A stretch of 64,000 bases of DNA. Source: Desulfosporosinus cupriresistens (lineage in GTDB: Bacteria > Bacillota > Desulfitobacteriia > Desulfitobacteriales > Desulfitobacteriaceae). The notes beneath the pieces are model-generated. The model searched no databases and was not told the origin of the DNA. It saw only the letters and a list, made by a program, of their open reading frames with translations. Positions 43,113-52,725 of the stretch are shown here, piece after piece; the stretch's first letter is position 1, and every line of letters begins with the position of its first letter. The DNA is taken from the NCBI RefSeq assembly GCF_001707885.1, contig NZ_MASS01000018.1, positions 1-64,000 of the forward strand, given 5' to 3'. The position numbers and the translations under genes are program-made.

Positions 43113-44516
43113 ATGGGTATAGTGTTAAACGGTGGAACTATTGTCACAGCTGGCGATGTATATCAAGCTGACGTCCGCATTGAGGGTGAGAGAATTGTGA
43201 CCATTGGTCATGACATCAAGCAAGCCGAGGATCAGATGATAAATGTGGACGGCTGCTTTTTATTTCCCGGAGGGATTGATCCGCATACCCACTTTGATCT
43301 CCCGGCAGGAGATATCGTGACTTCAGATGATTTCTTATCTGGTTCGCGAGCAGCGATCCTGGGTGGGACGACCACAATCCTAGATTTTGCCACACAGTTT
43401 AAAGGGGAAACCCTGAAAATGGGCTTAGAGAATTGGCACGCCAAAGCCGAGGGTAAATGTTACGTTGACTTTGGCTTTCATATGGCAATAACTGATTGGA
43501 ATGATCAAGTTGCCCAAGAAATGACCGATTTGGTTCATCAGGAGGGTGTGTCTTCGTTTAAGCTATATATGGCTTATAAAAATATCCTGCAAGTCGATGA
43601 TAGTGCCTTGCTGCAAGCCTTGCGCCAGGCAGGTGAGTGTGGGGCACTCGTCTGTGTTCATTGCGAAAACGGTGATGTCGTTGATTATTTGGTGCAAGAA
43701 GCTCGTAGTCAGGGGAAGTTTGCTCCTTATTTTCACCCGCTGACCAGGCCGCCCGAAGCAGAAGAAGAGGCAACCAACCGGGTTATTACCCTGGCTCAGA
43801 TTGCGGATTCCCCTCTCTATATAGTCCATCTCACTTGTCGTGGAGCGCTTCAGGCTGTAGTGAAAGCCAAATTCAAAGGATTAAATGTCTATGCGGAAAC
43901 TTGCCCACAATACCTCTTGCTCGATGACAGTTATTATCGTGCGGAAGGATTTAACGGTGCCAAGTATGTAATCTCGCCGCCCTTGCGTTCAAAAGACCAT
44001 CAGGCGGGGTTGTGGTCTGGTTTACAAACGGGGATCTTAGATACCGTAGCGACGGACCATTGTGCCTTTAATTATAAAGGGCAAAAGGACTTAGGTTCAG
44101 GCGATTTCAGCAAGATTCCAAGTGGAGCGCCTGGAGTAGAAACGCGTATGGGATTGCTTTACACGTACGGAGTTGTGACAGGAAAATTAACGATCAACGA
44201 ATTTGTGGCCCTGACTTCGACGAAGGCGGCAAAATTATTCGGCTTGTTCCCTCGCAAGGGAACGATCGCCCCCGGCAGTGACGCAGACATAGTTGTCTGG
44301 GATCCCCGGGTTTCATCCATCATTACGGTAGAGACACTTCATCAACAAGTTGACTATACTCCCTACGAAGGCTTCGAGCAGAAGGGCCAAGCCAAACATG
44401 TCTTTCTACGTGGTAAACAAGTTGTGAAGGACGGTCAACTTCAGGAGGCAGGACCCACAGGGATATATTTATCCCGCAAGCCATTTCTTAAGAGAAAGGT
44501 TGGGGGAAATGTTTAA
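43113..44516 (+). CDS. hyuA: Hydantoinase/dihydropyrimidinase family hydrolase (HyuA)
   Basis: Cyclic amidohydrolase of the D-hydantoinase family; 467 residues from ATG 43113 (AAGGAGAAGTG upstream; an upstream extension to 43026 lies in repeat DNA). Metal-site motif GGIDPHTHFDLP (HxH), carbamylated-lysine region VSSFKLYMAYKN, His in YIVHLTCRGAL and Asp in VATDHCAFN. Known homologues in urate-degradation clusters hydrolyse a hydantoin-like ring. Its last 8 bases overlap the start of the fused xanthine dehydrogenase. Confidence 0.92.
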   Translation: MGIVLNGGTIVTAGDVYQADVRIEGERIVTIGHDIKQAEDQMINVDGCFLFPGGIDPHTHFDLPAGDIVTSDDFLSGSRAAILGGTTTILDFATQFKGETLKMGLENWHAKAEGKCYVDFGFHMAITDWNDQVAQEMTDLVHQEGVSSFKLYMAYKNILQVDDSALLQALRQAGECGALVCVHCENGDVVDYLVQEARSQGKFAPYFHPLTRPPEAEEEATNRVITLAQIADSPLYIVHLTCRGALQAVVKAKFKGLNVYAETCPQYLLLDDSYYRAEGFNGAKYVISPPLRSKDHQAGLWSGLQTGILDTVATDHCAFNYKGQKDLGSGDFSKIPSGAPGVETRMGLLYTYGVVTGKLTINEFVALTSTKAAKLFGLFPRKGTIAPGSDADIVVWDPRVSSIITVETLHQQVDYTPYEGFEQKGQAKHVFLRGKQVVKDGQLQEAGPTGIYLSRKPFLKRKVGGNV

Positions 44517-47061
44517 GATTGATATTAACAATACAATGTACACTGTACAAGAGGATATGAATCTTCTGGATTTCTTGCGTGATCAGGCCCAGATAACGTC
44601 ACTCAAAAATGGTTGTGGAGAAGGAACTTGTGGCGCGTGCATGTTATTAATGGATGGCAAGGCGATGAGAGCTTGTTTATTGACTGTCGCCAAGGTAGCG
44701 GGAAAAAAGCTTTTGACCGTAGAAGGGTTATCTGAGCGAGAGCGAGAAGCCTATGTTTGGGCGTTTGCCCAAGCTGGAGCTGTGCAATGTGGCTTTTGCA
44801 TACCGGGTATGGTCATCAGTGCTAAAGCGTTACTCGATAAGGTGGCGAACCCGACGTCCCAAGAAATAAAACAAAGCATTCGAGGGAACATTTGTCGTTG
44901 CACAGGGTATGTGAAGATTGAAGAAGGGATCATGCTAGCAGCTAAAGTATTACGAGGAGAGCTCCAGGTCAATGCCCAATCCGGGGCAGGGATTGGGACC
45001 AGTATTCATCGAGTGGATGCTCGCGAGAAAGTATTGGGAACGGGGCAATATGTCGATGATATGTATGTTGATCAAATGCTCTATGCAGCCGTGTTGAGGA
45101 CTAAATATCCACGGGCGCTTGTGAAGAATATTGACATATCCGCGGCAAGCGGCTATCCTGGCGTAGAAGCCGTCATGACAGCGGCAGACGTTCCGGGTGA
45201 CCCTGATCACGGGCACATTTTCCAGGATTGGTCGACCTTAATTGCTATCGGACAAGAAACGCGTTATATCGGTGATGCCCTTGTTTTAGTGGCGGCGCAA
45301 ACCAAAAAACAAGCGCGTGAAGCTTTGGCGCTTATTAAAGTTGAATATGAAGAGCTTGAACCGATACTCAGTCCAACCGATGCTCTTGCGGAGCAAGCTC
45401 ATAACATACATCCTAAAGGGAATCTGTTGAGTATGACAAAAATCAACCGAGGGAATACCCGGGAATCATTGGCTAAATCGGCGCATGTCGTCACCCAGCA
45501 TTATTCGACGCCACCGACGGAACATGCCTTTATGGAACCGGAAAGTGCGTTAGCTATTCCTCAGGCAGATGGTGGAATCACGATTTATGTCGGGGACCAA
45601 GGCATTTATGATGACCAACATGGAATTATGGCCATGCTCGGGCTTCCAGCAGAAAAAGTCCGCGTGATCAGTAAGCTGGTCGGCGGTGGATTTGGTGGTA
45701 AAGAGGATTTAACGGTCCAGCATCATGCGGCCTTGTTAGCCATGAAAACCCAAAAGCCTGTGAAACTGACTTTCACCCGCAAAGAGAGTATCTTAGTTCA
45801 TCCTAAGCGGCATGCCATGGAGTTAGATATCACGACCGGGTGTGATGAAGAAGGAAAATTGACTGCAATGGTGGCGAACATCGTAGCCGATACGGGAGCT
45901 TATGCCTCACTAGGCACAGCAGTTTTGCAGCGGGCATGTACCCATGCCAGCGGGCCTTATCAGATACCAAATGTCGATATCACGGGCCTTTGTGTTTATA
46001 CGAATAATCCTCCTGCAGGTGCGTTCCGAGGCTTTGGAGTAACGCAGTCATGTTTTGCAGCAGAAATCAATCTGGATCTCTTAGCAGAAAAGGTAGGAAT
46101 TTCACCGTGGGAGATTCGTTATCGTAATGCGCTGGAACCAGGTATGATTAATTCGACTGGCCAGATTACCGATGAGGGGACAGCAATTAAAGAAACGCTC
46201 CTGGCAGTTCGGGAAGTGTATGAATCTCACCCTCATGCAGCAGGGATTGCTTGTTGTATGAAGAACACGGGAATTGGGGTAGGTCTTCCCGATACTGGCC
46301 GGGTTAAACTTAAAATTCACCAAGGAAAAGTGGTGGTCCTCACCAGTGCTGCTTGTATTGGGCAGGGCTTTGCCACAATTGCTACCCAAATTGTTCATGA
46401 GGCTACGGGATTGCCTTTGCATCTGATCGAAGTTGGTGCTCCGGATACATCCAGAACGCCTAATTCCGGTACAACAACCGCTTCGCGTCAGACTATGTTT
46501 ACAGGTGAGGCAGCACGACAGGCTGCTCTCAAACTGCAACAAGCCTTGTATAAGACTCCTTTGGAAGAGTTGGAAGGGAGCGAATTTAGCGGCGAATACC
46601 TTGGAAAAACTGACCCAATGGATTCAGACAAGCCCAATCCAATCAGTCATGTGGCGTATAGTTATGCCAGTCAAGTCGTCTTATTGAACGCCGAGGGGAA
46701 AATTGAGAAGGTTGTGGCCGCGCACGATGTGGGCAAGGCCATCAACCCGAAGGCTATTGAAGGGCAAATTGAAGGAGGGGTTACCATGGGATTAGGGTAT
46801 GCCCTGCGTGAGGATTTTCCCCTTCAGAAAGGTGTGCCAACCGCTAAGTTTGGCACACTGGGCCTTTTCCGATCGACAGAAGTGCCCGAGATCGAGTCAA
46901 TCATTATCGAAAAGAATTCCTCCTCAATAGCCTATGGGGCCAAAGGGGTGGGTGAGATCTCTTCCATTCCGACCGCACCTGCTGTAGCTTTAGCCTATTA
47001 CAAGTATGATGGCAAACTAAGATGTTCGCTCCCTCTACGGGAAACGCCCTATAAGAAGTAA
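44509..47061 (+). CDS. xdhD: Fused 2Fe-2S/molybdopterin xanthine dehydrogenase (selenium-dependent type)
   Basis: A single 850-residue chain. N-terminal iron-sulfur domains (CGEGTCGACMLLMDG, CGFCIPG, CRCTGYVKI, residues 1-155) precede the molybdopterin domains (VGGGFGGKED, GAFRGFGVTQ) and the catalytic Glu in GAKGVGEISSIPTAP. This fusion is the arrangement of the selenium-dependent molybdenum hydroxylase family, where a labile selenium atom is inserted by YqeB/YqeC-type proteins; those genes follow here. It lacks a FAD domain, so it needs another electron partner, possibly YgfK or the xdhB-type subunit. Start ATG 44509 after GGGGGAA. Confidence 0.9.
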   Translation: MFKIDINNTMYTVQEDMNLLDFLRDQAQITSLKNGCGEGTCGACMLLMDGKAMRACLLTVAKVAGKKLLTVEGLSEREREAYVWAFAQAGAVQCGFCIPGMVISAKALLDKVANPTSQEIKQSIRGNICRCTGYVKIEEGIMLAAKVLRGELQVNAQSGAGIGTSIHRVDAREKVLGTGQYVDDMYVDQMLYAAVLRTKYPRALVKNIDISAASGYPGVEAVMTAADVPGDPDHGHIFQDWSTLIAIGQETRYIGDALVLVAAQTKKQAREALALIKVEYEELEPILSPTDALAEQAHNIHPKGNLLSMTKINRGNTRESLAKSAHVVTQHYSTPPTEHAFMEPESALAIPQADGGITIYVGDQGIYDDQHGIMAMLGLPAEKVRVISKLVGGGFGGKEDLTVQHHAALLAMKTQKPVKLTFTRKESILVHPKRHAMELDITTGCDEEGKLTAMVANIVADTGAYASLGTAVLQRACTHASGPYQIPNVDITGLCVYTNNPPAGAFRGFGVTQSCFAAEINLDLLAEKVGISPWEIRYRNALEPGMINSTGQITDEGTAIKETLLAVREVYESHPHAAGIACCMKNTGIGVGLPDTGRVKLKIHQGKVVVLTSAACIGQGFATIATQIVHEATGLPLHLIEVGAPDTSRTPNSGTTTASRQTMFTGEAARQAALKLQQALYKTPLEELEGSEFSGEYLGKTDPMDSDKPNPISHVAYSYASQVVLLNAEGKIEKVVAAHDVGKAINPKAIEGQIEGGVTMGLGYALREDFPLQKGVPTAKFGTLGLFRSTEVPEIESIIIEKNSSSIAYGAKGVGEISSIPTAPAVALAYYKYDGKLRCSLPLRETPYKK

Positions 47062-47136
47062 GTTCTATAGAGGCTTGAATTTGGACTTTAGCTAACACTC
47101 TAGTATACTAGTCAAAAAAAGTTGCAGGAGAGGAAA

Positions 47137-47991
47137 ATGGCAGGTACAGGAACATGGTTACCGAAAAGTTGGGAGCGTGGCAGTTTGTGGGCCATGACAA
47201 GGTGCGGGCAAGTTGTCACGTTCATTGGGGCTGGAGGGAAGACGACCTGCCTTCAATCAATAACCCAGGAGATTGAAAAGGCAGGGCAGCGGGTTGTTGC
47301 CACGACCACGACGAAAGTCTTTCCTGAAGAACTGATGTACTGTTGGAAGAACCCGAATCCACCGCCTTATGAACAAGAAAGAGCTTGTTTTTGGTATGTG
47401 GACGTTATGGAGGAAAGTGGAAAGTGGGTTGGTCCTCCTCTCAAAGCCGTTGATGATGCTATATTAGAAGATGTCTGGATGTTTGAAAAAAGTGGAGTTC
47501 AGGTTGGGGTACTGGGCGAAACACCTCAGGGTGCTTCGCCCAGCGGTAAGCGTTTTTGGGTGATCGAGGGGGATGGAGCCAGACGTCTCAAGTTGAAATG
47601 CTGGGAACCCCATGAACCGCAAATTCCTCGGCGATCGGATTGTGTCGTGCTGGTGCTGGATGGTGGTTTGTGGGGGAGAGTCCTCCAAGCGGAGCAAGTT
47701 CATAGACCTGAGAGTTGTCTGGATCTTCTTGGCCATGTTTGGAACGCAGAGCAGGCTTGGCGTTATTTCTTGAGGTCTCCCGTTTTTGCTGCCCAATATG
47801 TGCATATGTCTTGGGTGATTCTCTTGAACACGAAGGTTTCGCTGGATCTAGAGAAGCCTTTGCTTGACTTAAACCGTAGGTGGACAGAGATTCAACGAGG
47901 GGTCAATGAGCTGGAATATCGGCCCAAACATTTGCGTTTAGCTGCGGGGGATGCCAAGGAGGGGAAACTACAGTGGTTCGATTTGTGGTAA
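47137..47991 (+). CDS. yqeC: YqeC, putative selenium-dependent hydroxylase accessory protein
   Basis: A 284-residue protein with an N-terminal P-loop-like sequence VTFIGAGGKTTCLQSITQEI and VVATTTTKVFPEE, matching YqeC, which accompanies selenium-dependent molybdenum hydroxylases together with YqeB and SelD. Proposed role: maturation of the labile selenium cofactor. Start ATG 47137 after GGAGAGG; the TTG at 47122 lies ahead of that site. It overlaps the next gene's start by 19 bases. Confidence 0.85.
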   Translation: MAGTGTWLPKSWERGSLWAMTRCGQVVTFIGAGGKTTCLQSITQEIEKAGQRVVATTTTKVFPEELMYCWKNPNPPPYEQERACFWYVDVMEESGKWVGPPLKAVDDAILEDVWMFEKSGVQVGVLGETPQGASPSGKRFWVIEGDGARRLKLKCWEPHEPQIPRRSDCVVLVLDGGLWGRVLQAEQVHRPESCLDLLGHVWNAEQAWRYFLRSPVFAAQYVHMSWVILLNTKVSLDLEKPLLDLNRRWTEIQRGVNELEYRPKHLRLAAGDAKEGKLQWFDLW

Positions 47992-48631
47992 TGGCTGCGG
48001 GGCAAGCGACGAGAATGGGGCAAGATAAACTTGTGTGCCTTGGAAGGAAACTACGGTGTTAGGTCATACTCTTCAGACTCTCCTAGAGGCAATCACCCTT
48101 CAAAAGCATCGTTCGTTGGCAGCATCCTCTCACCCGGTGGACACTGAGATTTATGTTGTTGCCAGACATCCAATTCAGGCCTATATCGCCGAAGACTGTA
48201 TTCGGACGTTTAATTCATTCGGTGGGGTTTGGATACAGGTACCGACCCCTAAACCGCTTGCTGAGACAATTCGCTATGGGTTACAAGACTTAAACAGTGA
48301 AGTCCAGTGTATTGGATTTTTGCCCGGAGACCAGGTGGGGATTACCGCACCTAAGCTTGCAGGTTGCCTGCAGGAGGTGTTGCAGAATCTTCCGGATTTT
48401 CTGGTGCCGATTGTGGGAGATAAAGCGGTTTCACCTGTGTTTTTTCACCGACGGTTTGTTCCTGAACTTTTGGAGCTGCGAGGTGAACAGGGTGGGAGGG
48501 AAGTCTTATACCGCTATCCGGACTGCTGGCGGAAGTATCCGGTGGAGGCTGGCTTTTATCAAGATGTTGATACTCCAGAGCAATACGATGCTTTGCGAGT
48601 ACAAATTAGTAAGGGAGAATCGAGCGAATGA
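47973..48631 (+). pseudogene. mocA: MocA-like molybdopterin nucleotidyltransferase, frameshifted
   Basis: MobA/MocA-type transferase that attaches CMP (or another nucleotide) to molybdopterin for hydroxylases. The true start is GTG 47973, eight bases after AAGGAGGGG, reading VRFVVMAAGQATRMGQDKLV with the family signature LAAGxxxRMG. At 48033-48037 (GTGTG) two surplus bases shift the frame. The rest, from PWKETTVLGHTLQTLLE through FLPGDQVGI to the end at 48631, is in another frame. Without repair the nucleotide-binding loop is separated from the body. Possible sequencing error, since all neighbours are intact. Overlaps yqeC and yqeB, so it is operonic. Confidence 0.8.
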
Positions 48632-49473
48632 AAAACGAACTCGTCATGAATGGACCGGTGGTTTTAGTTCGCGGAGCCGGGGAACAAGCATCAGGAGTGG
48701 GGTGGGTGCTGGCAAAAACAGGGTTTCGAGTGGTGATGACCGAAGTGGCTGTGCCCCTTATGGTTCGTTGGCCCGTTTGTTTTGGAACAGCTGTGTCAGA
48801 AGGGCGTTGGCAAGTTGAAGGGGTTCAGTCGAGTCGCGTCGCAGATCCTAAGGAATGTGAAACTGCTTGGCGAGCCGGGGAAATACCAGTTTTGATCGAT
48901 CCTGCGTTGGAGTGTTTGTCATTGCTAAATCCCTTGGTTTTGGTGGATGCGATCATGGCCAAACGTAACCTCGGAACAGCACGGAGCATGGCTCGGAGGA
49001 CATTTGGTTTGGGGCCGGGTTTCACTGCAGGAGTCGACGTTGATGTTGTCGTGGAAACAAACCGTGGGCATAACCTAGCACGGTTGATTTATAAAGGGGA
49101 AGCTCAACCTAATACAGGTATTCCGGGAGAAGTGGCGGGTGTATCAAGTAGGCGTGTTCTTTATTCACCTAAAGCTGGGATTTTTAGAGCGAAGAGGAGC
49201 ATAGGGGAACAGGTTTCGGAAGGTGATTGCTTAGGTGAGATTGATGACGGGATTCGACCTGAAGAGATCCTTGCGTTGTGCAATGGTGTTTTAAGGGGTT
49301 TATTGCGAACGGAAACTCCTGTCGCTGAACATGTTAAAATTGGGGATATCGATCCTCGTGGGCAGGTGGAGTACTGTAGGACGATTACTGAGAAGGCTCG
49401 CGCGCTTGGTGGCGCTGTATTGCAGGGTATTCTTGAATCCGGAATACTTAGTCCTTTGTGTAACCATGAATAA
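48628..49473 (+). CDS. yqeB: YqeB, selenium-dependent molybdenum hydroxylase accessory protein
   Basis: A 281-residue protein starting VVLVRGAGEQASGVGWVLAK (XdhC/CoxI-like N-terminal Rossmann motif) and carrying GLGPGFTAGVDVDVVVETNR, characteristic of the EF2563/YqeB family. Comparative genomics links this family with YqeC, SelD and the fused xanthine dehydrogenase. It overlaps mocA by four bases. Together these three genes make a maturation module for the hydroxylase at 44509. Just downstream a 13-codon frame (GTG 49538) follows AGGAG; I do not treat it as a gene. Confidence 0.87.
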   Translation: MKNELVMNGPVVLVRGAGEQASGVGWVLAKTGFRVVMTEVAVPLMVRWPVCFGTAVSEGRWQVEGVQSSRVADPKECETAWRAGEIPVLIDPALECLSLLNPLVLVDAIMAKRNLGTARSMARRTFGLGPGFTAGVDVDVVVETNRGHNLARLIYKGEAQPNTGIPGEVAGVSSRRVLYSPKAGIFRAKRSIGEQVSEGDCLGEIDDGIRPEEILALCNGVLRGLLRTETPVAEHVKIGDIDPRGQVEYCRTITEKARALGGAVLQGILESGILSPLCNHE

Positions 49474-49603
49474 TTGTGATAGACATTTAACAAACTATAA
49501 GCAACTAAATATTTATTTGCCAGGTAGGAGAATTCAAGTGGATCGAGAATATGTACATATAGATACTAGTAAAATTTGAAGAATGATTAGATAACTCATA
49601 TAA

Positions 49604-49628
49604 CCTTGATAATGGGATCAAGGGTTTC
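49604..49628 (+). terminator. Weak terminator after yqeB
   Basis: CCTTGAT (49604-49610) pairs with ATCAAGG (49617-49623), then GTTTCT. Short T-run. Confidence 0.4.
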
Positions 49629-49763
49629 TACGAGGCAACCGTAAATTGCTTCTCTATGAGCCAAGGCTGGTTGATAGAGTTTTGTAATGAGGTTGTTTTT
49701 TAGTGTGCTAAAATACCTGTAGGCGTTAGGGCCTTACGCAAATAGGGAAAGGGTGGGATTTAA

Positions 49764-51095
49764 ATGCGTATTCTCTTGAAGAATGCCAAGATCGTAACCA
49801 TGAATGCAGCACGTGAGATTATTGAGGGCGATTTACTAGTGGATGGATCTCAAATCATAGCAGTCGGAGGGGCTATTGAGCAACCTGCAGATCAAGTGAT
49901 CGATCTGCAGGGGGATTTGCTTATTCCCGGTTTGATTCAAACTCACATTCATCTTTGTCAGACATTGTTTCGGGGACAGGCCGATGATTTGGAACTTTTA
50001 GATTGGCTTAAATTGAAAGTATGGCCGCTGGAAGGTGGGCATGATCCTGAATCCATATATGATTCGGCGTTACTTGGTATTGGAGAGTTGTTTCTTGGAG
50101 GGACAACGACGATTGTGGATATGGAGACGGTCCATCATACGGAACACGCCTTTGAGGCCATTCTTGCCAGTGGCTTGAGAGCCCTGTCGGGTAAGGTTAT
50201 GATGGATGATTGCAATAAGGATATTCCAGCTTCTTTACGCGAATCGACAGAAGCCTCCCTGCAAGAAAGTGTTGATTTATATGAGAAATATCATGGTAAA
50301 GGGAATGGACGCCTTGAAGTGGCTTTTACGCCTCGTTTCGTCATCTCCTGTACGGATACGCTCTTAAAGGAAGTTTCGCAGTATGCGCGTGAGAAAAATG
50401 CCTTTGTACACACCCATGCTTCAGAAAACCGGTCAGAAATACAGGTTGTGGAGCGTACACGGGGCATGCGCAATATCATCTATTTGGATAAGGTCGGTTT
50501 AACGGGGCCTAAACTTATTCTTGCTCACTGCATTTGGCTAGATGAAGCAGAAAAAGAAATCCTCATCCAGACCAAGACACGAATCTCACACTGCCCATCT
50601 TCGAATCTGAAACTGGCTTCGGGGATTGCGCCGATTCCAGAACTTATGAAACGGGGGGCAGAGATTTCATTGAGCGCGGATGGGGCTCCTTGCGGTAATA
50701 ATTTGGATGGATTTCGAGAGATGCGTCACGCAGCCCTTATTCAGAAACCTTTACATGGACCAACAGTTATGCCTGCGCGTGAGGTTTTTGAACTTGCCAC
50801 ACTTGGTGGTGCGCGGGCAATAGGGCATGAGCGGGATCTGGGGAGTTTGGAAGTAGGGAAAAAAGCGGATCTAGCTGTCGTTAGTCTGCAGGGTTTACAC
50901 ACTTGGCCCAACGAGCATGTGGATGTCTATTCCCAGCTGGTTTATCAAGCGGTTTCTTCTGATGTGCGTCTTACCATGGTGGATGGGCAAATAGTGATGA
51001 AGGATCGGCAGCTTCTGACGATTGATGTTCCACGACTTAAGGTAAGTTCAACGCAGAGTCTCAATCGAATCATGGCACGCATAGGGCAAATTTAA
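49764..51095 (+). CDS. Amidohydrolase, 5'-deoxyadenosine/SAH deaminase family
   Basis: A 443-residue metal-dependent deaminase. Motifs: LIPGLIQTHIHLCQTLFRGQ (HxH), VHTHASENRSEI, LAHCIWLDEAE, and LSADGAPCGNN (metal Asp). The sequence follows the 5'-deoxyadenosine / methylthioadenosine / S-adenosylhomocysteine deaminase branch rather than SsnA (27508). In this cluster a purine substrate such as guanine, adenine or a nucleoside is plausible. Ribosome site AAAGGGTGGG. It stands after a 290-bp gap, so it may have its own promoter. Confidence 0.83.
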   Translation: MRILLKNAKIVTMNAAREIIEGDLLVDGSQIIAVGGAIEQPADQVIDLQGDLLIPGLIQTHIHLCQTLFRGQADDLELLDWLKLKVWPLEGGHDPESIYDSALLGIGELFLGGTTTIVDMETVHHTEHAFEAILASGLRALSGKVMMDDCNKDIPASLRESTEASLQESVDLYEKYHGKGNGRLEVAFTPRFVISCTDTLLKEVSQYAREKNAFVHTHASENRSEIQVVERTRGMRNIIYLDKVGLTGPKLILAHCIWLDEAEKEILIQTKTRISHCPSSNLKLASGIAPIPELMKRGAEISLSADGAPCGNNLDGFREMRHAALIQKPLHGPTVMPAREVFELATLGGARAIGHERDLGSLEVGKKADLAVVSLQGLHTWPNEHVDVYSQLVYQAVSSDVRLTMVDGQIVMKDRQLLTIDVPRLKVSSTQSLNRIMARIGQI

Positions 51096-51144
51096 TATAG
51101 ATATAAGAATAATACGGGAAAGACTAGACTAGATATGGAGGGTA

Positions 51145-52506
51145 ATGGTTTTGAAGAAAGAGACGCAACACAAACGAGAGGGTTTCTCGAGTAGCATTGG
51201 TGTTATTGCTGCAGTACTAGGTTCTGCTGTTGGATTGGGAAATATATGGAAATTTCCGTATGTCACAGGTGCTAATGGGGGAGCTGCCTTTATATTGGTT
51301 TATTTAATATGCGTGGCGCTTGTGGGTTTGCCCGTAATGTTATCAGAGCATCTGATTGGCCGTCATACAAAAGCGAATGCCGTCGGAGCGTTTAAAGCAT
51401 TGCAACCCCGTCGTCCTTGGTTTTTAGTTGGTGGCGCAGGTGTTTTAAGTGCCTTTCTTATTATGGCCTTTTACACGTCGGTTGCCGGCTGGGTTTATGC
51501 CTATATATTCAAAGCTGCTGGTGGTGCGCTTCTTACATCGAAACCGGAAGATACAACTCTGGTATTCAACAAACTAGTGTCAGGGGTGGGTGAACCCTTA
51601 TTTTGGCAAGTGTTTGTTTTGCTCGTAACCGGATCTATTATTATGGCTGGCGTAACTAAAGGTATTGAACGGGTTACTAAGTTCCTAATGCCCTTACTCT
51701 TTTTACTTCTCGTGATTATCGATATCCGGTCTTTGACACTCTCGGGTGCAGGCGCGGGGCTTTCGTTCTTATTTAAACCTGATTTTTCCAAGATTACGGT
51801 TGGTGTGATTTTAGCTGCGTTAGGTTTAGCCTTTTTTAAACTCAGCGTAGGAATGGGTGCAATGATTACCTACGGTAGTTATGTCGATAAAAACGAGAAC
51901 TTACCCAAGATGGCCATTAAAGTCGCGCTAGCGGATACGTTGGTTTCGTTAATGGCAGGTATTGCTGTTTTTCCTGCGGTGTTTGCCTTCGGTTTTACAC
52001 CAGATCAAGGTCCCAAACTGCTCTTCGTGATCATTCCAGCGGTCTTTAATTCGATGCCTTTTGGCAGAGTTTTTATGGTCTTATTCTTCGTACTTACCGC
52101 AATTGCTGCAACGGGGGCCATGCTCTCTTTGTTGGAAGTCCCCATCGCTTTTTTAACTGAGCAGTATCAATGGACGAGACGTAAAGCGACTTTATTAACG
52201 ATTCTAGGGATCGGTTTGCTGGGCTCAACGGCGACACTCTCTAATAGCATCTTTGCCACGGTTACTGTGTTTGGCAAGACTTTTTTTGATTTCTACGATT
52301 TCGCGACTTCCAATGTCCTACTTCCTTTGGGGGGCATTTTCATTGCTTTATTTGTTGGTTGGCAGTGGGGAGATGTTAAAGTTAAACAAGAATTGTCCAA
52401 TCAAGGTCAGTTAGCAAATGACGGTTTAGCGCGTGTCTATTTGTTCTTGGTTAAATTTATTGTGCCGATTGCGATTGCCATCGTTCTGTTCACAGGTTTA
52501 AAATGA
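51145..52506 (+). CDS. Sodium:neurotransmitter symporter family transporter
   Basis: NSS/SNF family sodium-coupled uptake protein, about 451 residues and eleven to twelve helices. The first helix carries the family motif AAVLGSAVGLGNIWKFPYVT followed by GANGGAAFILVYL, which forms the sodium and substrate sites. Prokaryotic relatives move amino acids such as tryptophan, leucine or tyrosine. Substrate unknown. TTG 51151 is better spaced from GGAGGG than ATG 51145. It follows the deaminase by about 50 bases and could share its transcript. Confidence 0.9.
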   Translation: MVLKKETQHKREGFSSSIGVIAAVLGSAVGLGNIWKFPYVTGANGGAAFILVYLICVALVGLPVMLSEHLIGRHTKANAVGAFKALQPRRPWFLVGGAGVLSAFLIMAFYTSVAGWVYAYIFKAAGGALLTSKPEDTTLVFNKLVSGVGEPLFWQVFVLLVTGSIIMAGVTKGIERVTKFLMPLLFLLLVIIDIRSLTLSGAGAGLSFLFKPDFSKITVGVILAALGLAFFKLSVGMGAMITYGSYVDKNENLPKMAIKVALADTLVSLMAGIAVFPAVFAFGFTPDQGPKLLFVIIPAVFNSMPFGRVFMVLFFVLTAIAATGAMLSLLEVPIAFLTEQYQWTRRKATLLTILGIGLLGSTATLSNSIFATVTVFGKTFFDFYDFATSNVLLPLGGIFIALFVGWQWGDVKVKQELSNQGQLANDGLARVYLFLVKFIVPIAIAIVLFTGLK

Positions 52507-52725
52507 TTTCCTATTAAAGAGTTTTGAATCGAAACAACAGTTCGAAATAGTGACTGTACAAAGGTTAGAAGTTCTCAAGTGAGTGTGAAGGAGGAGTACA
52601 GGACTTTACTAGGACTAAAGGGAAAATTTTAAGGAAATCTTTTTTTAAGAGGTTTTTCTTTGTGTTTTGACGAACTAAATAGTTTGGACAAAAAAGACAC
52701 TAAATGAATAGTAGGGTGAGAATTC

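Noticed and set aside
47464-47805. 113-codon minus-strand frame in yqeC
   Set aside because: Shadow of the coding strand; no start signal.
49538-49579. 13-codon frame with a good AGGAG site after yqeB
   Set aside because: Too short to support; could be the start of a lost gene, but nothing follows.
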